Part shown: positions 23,701 to 35,100 of the stretch, one piece after another
Layout: the number at the start of each line of letters is the position of its first letter
Numbering within the stretch: position 1 is the first letter of the stretch
Made by a program: the position numbers and the translations under genes
The notes under the pieces: model-generated
Told to the model about the DNA's origin: nothing
What the model saw: the letters and a program-made list of their open reading frames with translations, nothing else
The model's database searches: none
Source: Micractinium sp. NFX-FRZ
Lineage: Eukaryota; Chlorophyta; Trebouxiophyceae; Chlorellales; Chlorellaceae
Assembly (NCBI GenBank): GCA_029339195.1
Contig: JAPTJF010000258.1
Location: 23,704-87,703 of the forward strand
Length of the DNA stretch: 64,000 nt
Reading direction: 5' to 3'

Positions 23701-24649
23701 CAGCGTGTGGGCTGAGCGGCATGAGTGCAGCGCTCGCTCATCAACCCGCGCCACTCACCAATTGCCGCCTTGCACCCCACCTGCGCCTGCCCCTGCTTGA
23801 CAGGCTCAGCACGACCAGCACTGGGAGGAGCAGCACCACGATCAGGGTCATCAGGAACAGCACCATGAGCAGGTGTGTGCTTGGCTGCCCGCCTGCCGGG
23901 CTGCGATGCGTGCCCGCCCGGCAGCGTTGCATGGTTGCATGTGCATCGGTTGCATGGCATCACTCGCCTCGCCGCTCTGCCTGCCGCTCACCTGCGTGGC
24001 TGCCCATGCGCCCACCCACCCTTGCCCACCCACTCTCATTGCACCCGCCCCGCCTGTGGGCCCACCCACCCACCCTGTGCTCCAGGCGTGAGCGAGCACT
24101 CAACCGAGTGCGTCCCGCACACGCCTGCGGCACCCCCCGCCCGCCTGGGTGCAGGAACACCACGACGCTCACTGGGAGGAGCAGCACGCGCACGACGCTC
24201 ACGCCCCTCACGCCGAGGCTCACCATGACGCGCACTGGGAGGAGCAGCACCATGACGCGCACGACGCGCATGCCCACGACCCGCATGCCCATGACGACGC
24301 CCACCACGACGCGCACTGGGAGGAGCAGCATGCGCACGACCCCCACGCACACGAGCCCGCCGCCGAGGTGCACCACGACGCGCACTGGGAGGAGCAGCAC
24401 GCGCACGACCCCCACGCCCAGCCAGACCCCCATGCGCACGACGCGCACTGGCAGGAGCAGGCGCAGCAGCAGCAGGCGCAGCAGCACAACCAGCCGGCGC
24501 CCCGCATGACGATGCAGCAGCGGCTGCGGGAGGCGCGGCTGCGGCGCCAGCAGGGCAAGCACCACAAGCTTAGCCAACTAGAGGAGGCGCTGGGGCATGA
24601 GCATGGGGCCGGGGAGGCGATTGAGCAGCACCCGGAGCGCCTTCACTAG
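20702..24649 (+). CDS. Type II membrane protein with coiled coil and His-rich HWEEQH repeats
   Basis: I do not recognise the family. Nine exons: 20702-20820, 21150-21322, 21499-21620, 22154-22227, 22481-22577, 22964-23170, 23354-23449, 23804-23872, 24155-24649, giving 483 residues. The N-terminal 40 residues are Tyr/Gly/Pro-rich, then a KKKK patch and one hydrophobic segment (LLVLVLLLVASGGWLY, about 56-71). The positive cytosolic flank suggests type II orientation. Residues about 95-235 form a probable coiled coil (RRQLAERDSKMQKADRELQQ). Residues about 235-440 contain repeats centred on HWEEQH separated by DAH, DPHAH and AQ units; about every third residue is His. The C-terminus is basic (QQRLREARLRRQQGKHH). 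The layout resembles Golgi type II coiled-coil proteins such as GOLIM4, but only in architecture. Metal or pH sensing through the His repeats is speculation. Exons 7 and 8 are duplicates of one another. Confidence 0.8.
22636..22700 (+). repeat. Decoy copy of exon 5 end in the His-rich gene
   Basis: AGAGGCTGGAGGAGG-type sequence and a GTGCAGC...GTGGGTGG donor region repeat the end of exon 5 (real copy about 22545-22590) about 100 bases downstream inside the intron. Confidence 0.7.
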
Positions 24650-25502
24650 TAATGCGGCCGCCTTGATGGCACTGGCTGGCGCGCCTGGCACAGGCTGCTG
24701 CCCTTCTTGGGCAGCCTGCACCCAGCTGCCCCGCCAGTGCTGCTGGGCATGCCCCAGTCCCTTGTTGTGTGGGGCCCCACGCACTGCGGGCGCCCCCTCC
24801 TTCCTCTGCTTGTGCGCCCCCTTCTGTGTGTTTCATTTTGTTTCACTTTTGTTTTTTTCAATCCCTCGTGGCTTATTCGTGGCAGCTGGGTATTGATCAT
24901 GTTGAATCAACGCAATGGCTTTGACAGAACTCACCTTGATGCCGTGCTTAGGTGTGCAAGCGTTGCGACGCGTGAGCATGCATGCAGGCAACGCTTGCTT
25001 GGACACTCATGTCGTGCCAATGATACGCATGTGTCAGGTGCTAGGTGCTGCTGCCAGGTCCTGCAGTCGGGTGTGTGTAAGACCATGCACACCGTGCCTG
25101 GGTCCGGACCGGCGCTGCAGCAACGGCAGGCCAGGTGCGGCGGCAGTAGCTGTGGAGCGACCTGCGGCACTGGGGCATAAACCGCTGGCTGTACATGTCT
25201 GCGGCACACCGTACGCAGGGGATTGGTGTGCATCCAGGCCGGCCGAAAGGACCGTGCTCAATGGCGCGCTCCACGTCGGCAGCGCATGGGACCGTCTGCC
25301 TGCGAGTTGGCGCCTGCCTGCCCACCGTCGCATCAATTTCGCATCTCTACAGGACTTCCACCTCCCCAGACCAAGTGTGTGGCTTGCCAGTGCCAGCAGT
25401 TGCGACCGCATCTCTCACCATCCGCGCCTGATTGCCTCGCTGCCTGCTCCCTTCACTTGCACACGCTACAAGAAAGTGTCGCAAGCAGTGCAAGTCGCCA
25501 AA
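24650..25502. other. Spacer between the His-rich and F-box genes
   Basis: 853 bases with no supported ORF. A T-rich tract (24830-24865) and a TGTAA at 25076 may belong to the upstream gene's 3' UTR. The right half should contain the F-box promoter. Confidence 0.5.
25076..25080 (+). terminator. Possible poly(A) signal TGTAA, His-rich gene
   Basis: TGTAA 427 bases after the stop at 24649. It is the first such element downstream, though the distance is long. Confidence 0.35.
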
Positions 25503-27596
25503 ATGAAGCTGGGCGGGTGCCATGTCGCGGCCACTGGCATCTCACATCTCCCGAGGGACCTCCTGCTGCAAGTCTTCGGGCAAGTGTCCATCTCGAGCAG
25601 CGTTGTGGACTGAGATGTTTGCGCAGCAGAGCGCCTGCTGCCGCCGCGCCGGCGAGCCAAGCAGTACTCCCCGCCGCCGCCCGGTCCCAACCGCCCCCAC
25701 TCCACTTCCACCCCACCGCCTTGCTTATGTGCAGCCTGCTGTCGGCACGAGACCTGGCAGCCCTCTCAGTGCAGGTAGGGACTTTGTTCTTCCCTGCTTT
25801 CACATGTGTAGCCTCACATGGCGTGAAAGCAACATGATGAGGAGTTCAGTTGGCACCGCTCTGGAGGTGGCGGGCAGAGCGCACTTGGCTGCTGCCCTGC
25901 CACCTCACCCCCCTCACCGCTGCCTCCGTGCCTCCTCACGATGTCCTGCCCACCTATCCCTCCCACAGGACACGTACCTGCGCCAGGTGGCCGCTGAGCC
26001 GCTGCTGTGGGAGCCGCTGGCCCTGGCACGCTGGCCGGGCGCAGATGCAGAAGAGGGGTATGCTGGGGACTGGCACGCCCTCTACACCGCCCGCGCACCG
26101 CAACCCCTGGCCCTGCCCTTGGCAGCGGACCGCGCACGAGCGGTGACCGCTTCCCAGCAGCGCCGGCAGCAGCAGGAGCAGCATGTAGCGGCGTTGGCGG
26201 CGGCGGTCGTCGAGTGCAGGGGCAGCGGCGGGGCGGAGGTGGAGGTGTGGGCTGCCAGGGCGGCGCCTGCGTGCGGCGGCAGCAGCGGCTCGCTAGTTCA
26301 GCTGGCATTTGAGGACGTCATGCGCCAGGTGTTCTCAGCCGGGCTGGCCTGCAGCAGGTGAGCTGTCTGTGTGCTGAGTTGTACGCGTGGTGTTTCGGGT
26401 GATGCGTTGGGGAGGCAGAGGAGCGGCCGTGGGCGGCGGCAGCTGCCTGCACGCTGCCCTGGCATGCTACCCTTGCATGCGGACAGCTGTCACAGCCCGC
26501 TGCCACCCTTTGAAACCTTCTGCGTGGATGCGTGGGCCGTGCTGTGGCTCTGCATGCAGTGCCCTCACCCCTCCCACCGCTCTGCAGCCGCCCACCTGAG
26601 CCCCGCCCCTGCCTCTCCCTGACGCCTGCAGCAGCCGTGCCCTGCGCCGCACCAACGAGTTCCGAGGGATGAAGCGGGACCTGACATGGTGGGCCACCGA
26701 GCGGCCAGAGGTGGTGGTGGCGTTTGTGCGCTCGGCACACGAGCTGCTGGCAGGCCCAGCGGGCGCCGGCACGGGCGGGCGCGGTTGGGCCGACGCCCCC
26801 TGGCGCCGCAGCGCCGTGGCCTTCCTGCAGGCAAGTGGGGCCCGGAATTGGTTGGCTGACCAGCTGGGGTTATACAGTGGAGCCAACGGCCCCGCTGCGC
26901 ATGCTGTGGTGCACCCTCGCCGCCGGCGCATGCCGCTGCTCATGGCTGCGGCCTACCCCCAAGCGTTATGCTCCAGCATTTCATGCTGCCTGCTTCCTCG
27001 CCACTTTCCCTGTCCTGCTGTTGCAAATTATCAGGACCAGGGCCTGCTTAGGGGCCCGCCTTGCCACTAGCTCTTGCACCGCTTGCTTCCTGTCGCCCAA
27101 CGATGCCCTCGTTCCTTCAAGACCTGGGCCTGCTTGGGGCCCACACCTTGCCCATCTGTGAGGTCTGACACCGCCTGCCTCCTGCTCCCGACCACTGCCC
27201 TCCCCGCCTTTCAGGACCTGGGCCTGCTTGGTGGCGCGCATGCCAGCGTGGTCAACCGTGTGACTGCAGAGGCGGCGGGGATGGACCGAGCCATCCGCAG
27301 CGGTGAGCAGCAGCGTGTGCGACTTGGGTGTGAGGGTGGGTGAGTGTCAGGAGGCAGGCTGGGAGCAGGGCGAGGGCAAGGCAGGATTGACTGGAAGCTG
27401 GCATGGCAGACAGGCCAAGCTTGGGGTGCCCTGTCGACTGCTGCGCACATCCCCCGAAATAAACACGAACCAGCGACTCATTGCCTTGTACCCCGCCCGC
27501 GTGCCCCTCCATGCTGCTGCAGCCCAGCGTGAGGCGGGCGCAGCGGCTGCAGCGGTGCCTGCCGGCGTGCCAGCCTCGCACTGGTGGTTTGCCTGA
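25503..27596 (+). CDS. F-box protein (putative SCF ubiquitin-ligase adaptor)
   Basis: Exons: 25503-25579, 25735-25774, 25969-26357, 26632-26830 (or from 26635), 27215-27302, 27523-27596, about 288 residues. Residues about 13-55 read ISHLPRDLLLQVFG, LLSARDLAALSVQ and LRQVAAEPLLWEPLALARW, a good match to the F-box helices that bind SKP1; the bound substrate is unknown. The rest is Ala-rich with no recognised second domain, and the protein ends SHWWFA. Two introns start with GC rather than GT: after 25579 (GCAAGT) and after 26830 (GCAAGT). In both cases the reading phase supports the GC donor. Intron 4 contains two decoy copies of the start of exon 5. Function as a substrate receptor is inferred from the family only. 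Confidence 0.8.
27031..27155 (+). repeat. Two decoy copies of F-box exon 5 start
   Basis: The acceptor and first ~25 bases of exon 5 (real copy from 27211, CAGGACCTGGGCCTGCTTGG) are repeated imperfectly at about 27031 and 27118 in the same intron. Confidence 0.8.
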
Positions 27597-28841
27597 CCAC
27601 TGGGGGTGCCTGTCCTGGGCTTGCCTGGCCTGTGCAGCGCGGCAACAAACTGCCGGGCTGCTGTGCTGAGGAGCCGTGGTCTCACCCCTTGTTGCCCATT
27701 GAGCGCCCACGCGCAAGGTGCCGGCTGTGCCTGCCCTGTTGCGCAGCAGATGCGCATCGTTGACTGTCTCCTCGGCTGGTTGCACGCTTGATGGCACACT
27801 TCTCTGAATGACCTGGCCAGCCCCCCGCCTGGCATGGCGTCAAATATTCGGTACAGTGGGCGCCCCCTGTTGATGACGGGAGGAGTGGCGCAGAAGTGGG
27901 TTCAGGCACAAGGAGGGTGTGTAACAAGTGCAGGCTTGCTTGCTCGGGAGGAGGTGGCGGGGCGGGCAGGGGCAGGGCAGGAGCGTGTGTAGGTTGCGGG
28001 CCCCGGGGACCCGCCTGGCAGACTGTAGTGGAGGTTGGCCGCAAGTGGGGCCCCGGCGGCGCGCCCTGTTTGTACACGCTGGCACACCAGGGCGGCCTTC
28101 CACCTAGGGTTCCAGGTGAAGGTGAAGAGGACGGGAGGTGCGCACCCCCGAGCGCTTCTGGGCTCCAGTGAAAGCTCAGAGGCCTCGACCCAAGTTTGTC
28201 AGTACAAGCTGCCCTGGGCGGCGGCGGTGCTGGCGCAAGCTAGGGACGGGTGGGACGTGCGGCTTGCCGTGCGCCGTGTGGCCGTTCTTGGGGGTTGGCT
28301 CGGCTTCCTTGCCTGTGTGTGCAACATTCCTGGCTACAAATCCGGCCTGCCCGGCAAACCCTGGAAACCGGACGGAGGGCTTGGGCGGGGTTACGACGGC
28401 TTGATCTGGTGCTTCAGGCTTGCCCTGCATTATTTTGAGCGCTCACAGCTGATCGAAGGCGAAGGAATCTCTTGGGAGGAAGCTAGGAAGCGTGGCAGAG
28501 CTGAGGTGGACCGTCCGGAGGACATTCCCGTAACCAGCGCAACTTGCAAGCCCGCCAGTGACCCACTTCTTGGTTCACACTCTACTGACATCCTCTCCAG
28601 CGGCCAGCCCAGCCGCTCTGCTCCCGTTCACGCCCGTCCGACCCGCCCTCTTCTGCGGCTCTGGAGCCCTCTCTGTTCAACATCCGAATACGGCTTAGCG
28701 TAAGGGGTAGGCGTTGAGCCCGCCATGGGTTTCAGGCCCCCTAGGTAGCTACGGCCCGGAAGCCACATCCCCTGACCTGACCGCCTTGTTCACCCAACCC
28801 TCTCCTTCCGACCGCAGAGCTGGCCAGGAGTCAGACTCAGA
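27597..28841. other. Spacer between the F-box gene and the gene at 28842
   Basis: 1,245 bases without a supportable ATG-initiated gene. TGTAA at 27920 is a candidate F-box poly(A) signal. Sequence from 28150 to 28800 is less GC-rich and is probably promoter and 5' UTR for the downstream gene. An acceptor-like ACCGCAG ends at 28817, so a 5' exon may exist here. Confidence 0.5.
27920..27924 (+). terminator. Possible poly(A) signal TGTAA, F-box gene
   Basis: TGTAA 324 bases downstream of the F-box stop codon. Confidence 0.4.
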
Positions 28842-30491
28842 ATGTGCATCGGCGATGGCACGGCGACGGCGCTCCGGCAGGGCTCCGGCAGTAGCTTTCA
28901 GGGCGGGCCAGCGCCGCGGCGGCGGCGACGGCGGGAGCTGGAGCCGCCGCCCCATGGCGGGCCGGCCGCTGACGGTCCTGTTGCTGCTGCCTCGCAGCAC
29001 AGGCCAGCACAGCGGCAGCGCCTGGATGTGGGAGAACCCATGCAGCCGCAGCAGCAGTCGGCGCAAGAGAATGCGTCGCCGCAGCAGAGTGCGGCGCTGG
29101 CCTGGCCAGGACACGAGGTGCTGCTGCCGCATGTGCGGCCAGGCGCGGCAGGCGCGCCGCAGAATTGCAGCCCCACGGCCCCTGGGCAGCCAGTGCTGCA
29201 GTTCCTGCGGCAGCCGGCAGGTGCAGATGGCAGTGACGCCAGCAGCGCGCCCACGGGGCCCTTGCACCCTTGCACCCCTGCCGTAGCTCCGCACAAGTCG
29301 CACGCCGCGCCGCCAGCAGAGGCTTGGAACCCCAGCAGCATGCGGTCGCCAGCGCATGGCGGTGCCAGCGGCAGCGATGGCGGCCAGCAGCTGCTGCGGC
29401 TGAGGCGGCAGGTCTTTCAGAAGATTGTGCGCCTGGTTGCCCTGGCACTGCAGGCGCTGAGGACTGGGGAGGTGAGGCGCGGGTGTGCTTGCTAGCTGGG
29501 GTACCGGTGCATGGGGGCATTCCGGGTGGTTGAGAGCGGTGCCTGCCTGCAATCCCAGGGTGGCTTCGACAGGCCAGCTGGGGTGCATGTACTGGCTTGG
29601 GGGTGGCCAGCTTCGGGGGCGGGTTGCGAGCGGTACCAGCACCTGGGGTGCTGGGTCTCACCCCCCTGCTTTGATATCTGCTGCTCAGCATCCGCGACAA
29701 ATGCAGCGTTGCTGCCCAAAGCCAATGCCACCCTGCCGCTGCCCCCTTCTGTCCCGCGTGCGCAGCTCCCCCCGCTTGCCACCCCAAGTGCTAGCACCCA
29801 CCCGCACCGGCAGCAGCAGCCGCAGCAGGAGGCCCCCGAGAGCCCTGCAGCCTCCACATGCAGCCAGGCGCCCACCCCGGGTGCCTGGGGGGCGCAGGAA
29901 GCGTGGGGCGAAGCGGAGGGCCAGCAGCTGGGCTCGCCGTGGCGGCCGCCCAGCTCGCCTCTGAGCCTGCTCGCGGCAGCTGCCCAGCAGCGGGCGGCGG
30001 AGCAGGCCGAGGCGGCAGCGCAGGCGGCAGTGCTGGCTGTGCAGCCCAGGTGCGGAGCGTGGGTGGGTGGGCAGGTGGGGTGGGGTGCGCAGCCCAAAGA
30101 GCAGCCTGCTCCTTGTGCTTTCTGCGAGTCTTACACTTACCCTGGGTTGAGCGTCGCCCATACAGCCGCGCCCGCCCATGCGCCCGTGTCTGAACCGTCT
30201 GCCGTCCCGCACGCCTGCTGCCTGGGAACGCCTCCACACCTTCCCCCCGTCCATACCTGCGCTGCACTGGTTGCTCCGCCAGCACCACCGCTGCATCCCA
30301 TCGCTGCCCCCTATCTTGCGTACCTCCTTGGGTGCTGCAGGGACCCTGCAGAGGCAGCAGAGGCGCTGGCAGCGGAGCGCATGAAGCAGCTCCTGCTGGC
30401 CGCGCTGGCCCGCCGCCGCCTGCAGCAGTGGCTGGCGGGGCTGGGCGCCGAGGAGCAGTGCCGCCTGCATGCGCTGCTGTGCCTGTGCTGA
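28842..30491 (+). CDS. Unrecognised Gln/Pro/Ala-rich protein
   Basis: Product not recognised. Proposed exons: 28842-29471, 29766-30049, 30341-30491 (about 354 residues), joined in one consistent frame with GT-AG borders. The N-terminal two thirds are low complexity (Pro, Gln, Ala, Ser). Two short amphipathic, Leu-rich helices stand out: RLRRQVFQKIVRLVALALQA at the end of exon 1, and ERMKQLLLAALARRRLQQWL in the last exon. No membrane segment or signal peptide is evident. The start is weak: ATG 28842 is the first in frame after a good acceptor at 28817, so a preceding exon is possible. Similar helical ends might mediate dimerisation, but that is conjecture. Confidence 0.5.
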
Positions 30492-31721
30492 GACGGCACC
30501 ACAGCGCAGCAGCTGGATTGGGGACAGCGCTCCCCGTCATCTTCTTGCCCTATTTGCATTTTATTGAGGCCCCATGCCAAGCGGTGTGCCACGCCCCTTG
30601 TCCATCCACCTAGCTACCTGCCCGCCCAGATTCTCTTGTACCGCCTCCGCCCTTTCTCCCCATCTGTCAACACTTGCCCCTGCTCTTGCACAGCCACCAA
30701 GCTACCCAACCTGCCAGCATTTCAGCACTGCATCACCCCTCCCTGCGGCCCTTGGACCTCCGGCCAGACCCTCGTTCTGACCCAGCCCACCTCTCCATGC
30801 CGCACGCCCTGTTCTGGTGTGAGCACCCCTCTGCTATGCCCACCCCTGTGCGGCGCCTGCATCCCTCTGTTGAGATGCAGTGTAACAGAGCCGTCAGCTC
30901 AGGCCAAGAAGGGCACCAGTCCGCTGACTTCCAGCTGAGCACCCCAAGGCTGGTACCCTGGGTGGGCAGGGTGGCGGCACCCTGGTGCCAAGGCGTGGTG
31001 GAGGTGTGGCATGCCCACGCGGCAGCACAGGTGGCGGGCTGTCTTGCGCGAACGCCGCCGCTGCTGCCTCAGCGCAGACAGCTTGGTGTGGCGTCTTTGC
31101 AACCCATGTGCATTGGAGATCCATGTATACCGGGCGCCTACCAGGTGCCCTGCACATAGGTAGGCATAAATAAAAAGAGGACACATGCCACAGTGTGAGG
31201 ACAATGGCAGCACAACGGACAGCTGGGCGGGCACTGTCGCGGCGGCGGCGACGGCGGCGGCAGCATGCAGGAACCTTTCCTGCGATGAGCCAGTTGCGGT
31301 TCACTGTTGTTGTGAGGCCCCGTACCTCTGCCACTGAGAGAAAGATGCAGGTTTGGCTGGACCGGTGGATATCCCCAGAGGTCGCTGCGCGTCCTGCGTC
31401 TTCAGCGCCCTCGATTGTGCATCTGCTCTGTATTAAATCCGGCTCTGTTCCCTCATCAGCAGCAAAGTGAACAGGAGGAGCCGTCCTGAAGCGGCGATTG
31501 TTCTGCCTGCACCGACGCGGCTCTGTATCCTTCCGCTGCCTTCACCTCCATGAGCCTTCTGAAGCGCTCCAAAACCACAAGCATGAGCGGCAGCAGCGAG
31601 CTGCACAGGTGAGCCGGGGGTTGCTGCCACTGGCACCTAGGACGACGTGAGGGCGGCGGCGCGGCGGCCTTGTGCCGGCTGCAAGCCCCCGACACCCTCA
31701 GTTTGTGTGCCACAACGCCGC
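30492..31721. other. Spacer between the gene ending 30491 and the sulfotransferase
   Basis: 1,230 bases with no supported ORF. It contains TGTAA at 30881, a pyrimidine-rich stretch at 30600-30860 and presumably the promoter of the sulfotransferase-like gene. Confidence 0.5.
30881..30885 (+). terminator. Possible poly(A) signal TGTAA
   Basis: TGTAA 390 bases after the stop codon at 30491. Confidence 0.35.
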
Positions 31722-32104
31722 ATGATGCGCGCGCCGCCTGCGTCCTGCCGCAGAGGTCCCGGCCGCGGGCGCGGCGGGCGCCGCTGCTCGTCGCCGCCGT
31801 TTCTGGTGCTTGTGTCAGCCGTGCTTGTGCTGTCGTGGTTGTGGCCTGGGGGCTCTCCCACACAGCGGAGCGGACCTCGTGCGCTGTTGGCACCGCCGGC
31901 GAGCAAGGCAGAGCGGCCAGCTCCCTTTGTGCTGGTAGCCAGCGATGAGCCGCTGCCCGTCAGGCCCGAGGCACTCGCCCGCATGGCGGCCCGGGTGCGC
32001 ACCCAGCAAGCCGTCGTGGGTGCTGCCGCCGACACCGCAACCCTGCGCCCAGAGCAAGGCACCGCAGCCTCAACGCTGACCGCGGTGCAGCTGGCGGCGG
32101 CAGC

Positions 32105-32142
<38 letters not shown>

Positions 32143-35100
32143 TTGGTGGCAGCGTGGGAGGCGACGAGGCACCCGCCTCTGCCGCTGCCACCCTCGGCAC
32201 CATACCGCCAGCCGGGCAAGGCCAAGAGGACGGCGAGTGCAGTCCCAGCCTGGTGGTCATGCTCACTTCCCACAAGACGGGCACCGCGCAGGCTGGGTGA
32301 GCACGGGGCATGCGCGGGTTGGGGGCGGGGCGTACAGCTGCCAGTTGGAGGGCTGACGCCGGCAGCGCTGCCGCCGGACGGACCGCACGGACCGCACTGC
32401 TTGCTTGCCGCCCACCCGTGGTCGCCAGGGCAGGCGAGGCAGAGGGGTGGGTGCTGCTCCGTAGAACTCAATTCCCCATTGAATGGAATCCCATTGACGC
32501 CCTGGCTACACTCAGATTCCCCCGAGTCCCCCCAACTCACCCAACCCCTCGCAGCTGTGTGGCCAATTCGGCAGAGAGAAGCCCTGGTCGTGCTGCCCTC
32601 TTGCTCACACTAAGAGACTAAACCCGAGAATATAGGCATCTTGCAGTCCAATTCCCTTAACAAGCGCACCTCAAAGATGACGGAGCAGCGCTTCATCATC
32701 ACATGTGCAACGCTCCTCCCGCCACGGCCATCCCACCTCGCCACGGCCATCCAAACTCAAGCTCTGCCTCCTCTCGCCCCTGCAGCTGCATCCCGCCACC
32801 TCACCTTGCCATTTTCGCAACTCACCCCTCTGCCTCGCCTCCTTCCGCCCCTGCAGCTGCATCACTGAGAAGACAGGGCAGCCCTGCCTCATGCACCGCT
32901 GCAGTCCCACTCATGCTCCCCTCCCCCGTCCCCCGCCGCCCCTCCCCTCCCCTCCTCCTGCCCCCGCAGCTGCATCACCGAGATGACGGAGCAGCGGTAC
33001 CTCATGCAGGGAGCGTCCCGCCACGACCACCACCCGCCCAGCCTGCACGCCGTCTCCGAGTTTGCGGGGCAGCGCCTGCAGACGCAGTTCAGCGGGGGCG
33101 GCGGCGCCGCCCTGGGTACGTGGGCTGACTCACACCTCGCCCACACATACTGCAGGCCGCCTGTGCTGCCCCAAAGGTCGAGTTTTGCTCCTCGGGGCCC
33201 CGTCTGCCGTGCATCAAGCTGCTTCGCCACCTCACGTCATACCGCCACCTGCACTGCCCCCTTCCCCGTACTGCAGGCCGCCTGTACTGCCCCTCGGTCA
33301 AGTTCTACTCCTCGGGCCACCACCTGCCGAGGTTGGAGGACGAGGCCTGCCCCGGCACCCTGCCCTGCCCCTGCCAGGGCGAGCAGGAGCAGTGCCTGGC
33401 AACGGAGGGAGGCACGATCGACATCCCCACAGGGAACACCACGGTGGTGCAGGTGGGCTAGTGGGCGTGGCCGGGGGGTGGGGCGGGATTGGTGCTTGCT
33501 GGCGTCTGACTGGGGGATGGGCCGGGCGTGGCCGGGGCCAGCAGATGTGGTTCGCAGCAGAGCCTGCCCGCGGCGCCGGCCAGCCAGGGCCAAGAGCAAG
33601 GTGCGCGCACACTTTGACACAAGCTGGCACCATGCCTGGCTCACAACCGCCGTCCACGCTGCCGTGGCCCCATGTCGCCGCACAGCCCCTGTGGTTTCCC
33701 CTCGCTATCCTAGCCAACCGGGTTCCCGAGAAATGCCCCCGCAGGTGGTGCGCAGCCCCGTCAACGTCGTGCTGTCGGCGTACCAGTACCACACCCAGGT
33801 CAGTGATCGCTGGTGGGATGGAGGGGCTGGGCAGCTAGAGCGGGGGATTGCCAGATATGCATGTGAAAGGCAGCCCTCGCCCGAGCTTCTGGCCGAGCCT
33901 CCCTCTTCACTCCCCCCACCCGCCTGCCCCCCCACGCCGCCGCCGCCGGTCACCCCCCACCTGTTCCGCTCCTCCCTCACCTCCCCCGCCCTGCACACCC
34001 CCAAGCACCTGCTGCCCTCCATGCGCCAGTTGTCGCTCTCCCTCCACCCACCCATCTCCACCCACCCACCCATACCCTGCCCCCCTGCAGGAGCCTGCCC
34101 CTGAGGAGTGGCTGGAGCACATGACCATGTCCAACTTCAGCGGGTGGATGGTGGGTAGCACTGCGCCCTGCGATGCTGGAAAGAATAGTGGGGGCGTGGG
34201 GTCGAGACTGTTGTGGTGCGGTTGATGGGGCCGTGGGGCGTGCTCCCTTTCCTGCCTCTCGCCCCTGCTGCCCCTCCCCTTGCGCGCCCCACCCAGCACA
34301 TCCTCCTTTTGGCCTTCTTTTTTTCTGGTTCTTTCACTCCCCCGCCCCCCGCCCCCTCCTCGGCCCCTCCTCGCTCCCCCACCCCCTGCCCGCTCCTTGC
34401 CCCCTCCCCACCTCCCCTGCAGTTTGCGGGCGGCGTCCCTTATGAGGCCCTCGACTCACTGGGTGCCCACTCCCGCCCCGAGGAAAGCTTCTACTCCTTC
34501 CTCCGCCGCCTGCCTGCGGAGCAGGGTGTCAAGCTGCAGTTCTGGATGTCAGGTGGGGTGCGGGGCGGGTGGGGCCACGCGGTGGGCAGGCGGGGTAGCG
34601 CTCAGTGGGTGGGTGCCGAGTCCACGGTGGGCGGGAGGGGGAGGAGCAAAGGGCCGCATACCGTGCGCGGCAGGAGGAGGGCTGCCGCTGGTGCGGGTGG
34701 GTGTCCCCATCTCGCAGCCTGGCAGCGGCATGGCCTTGCCCCGGTGCACCGCCTGAGCTGCCCTGCCAGCTCACTCCCTTCTGGCACCTGCTCACCCCAT
34801 CGCCCAGGCCACCAGGCAATATTTGATGCACCCCGGCATTGCCCCTCTCGTTTCGCAGCTTGTCCCCGAGCCACCCGCTCACTGTGCCCCGGCATTGCCC
34901 CTCTCGTTTCGCAGCTCTGCCCTGCCACCCTGTCCCTGAGCCGCCCGCTCACTCTGCCCTCCCCTGCCCGCAGCCTGGGAGCTGTACGGCTTTGCGCGGC
35001 AGTACCTCAGCCTGCAGCAGCAGCAGCAGCCGGGCCTGCGCTTCCTGCCAATCCGCTTCGAGGTGAGGCCGGGCCGGCTGTGGGGGCTGGTCGGGCCGGG

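Noticed and set aside
28035..28703. 222-residue plus-strand ORF between the F-box and following genes
   Set aside because: It starts at a non-ATG codon in a eukaryotic context and shows no domain, signal or splice support; probably promoter or UTR.
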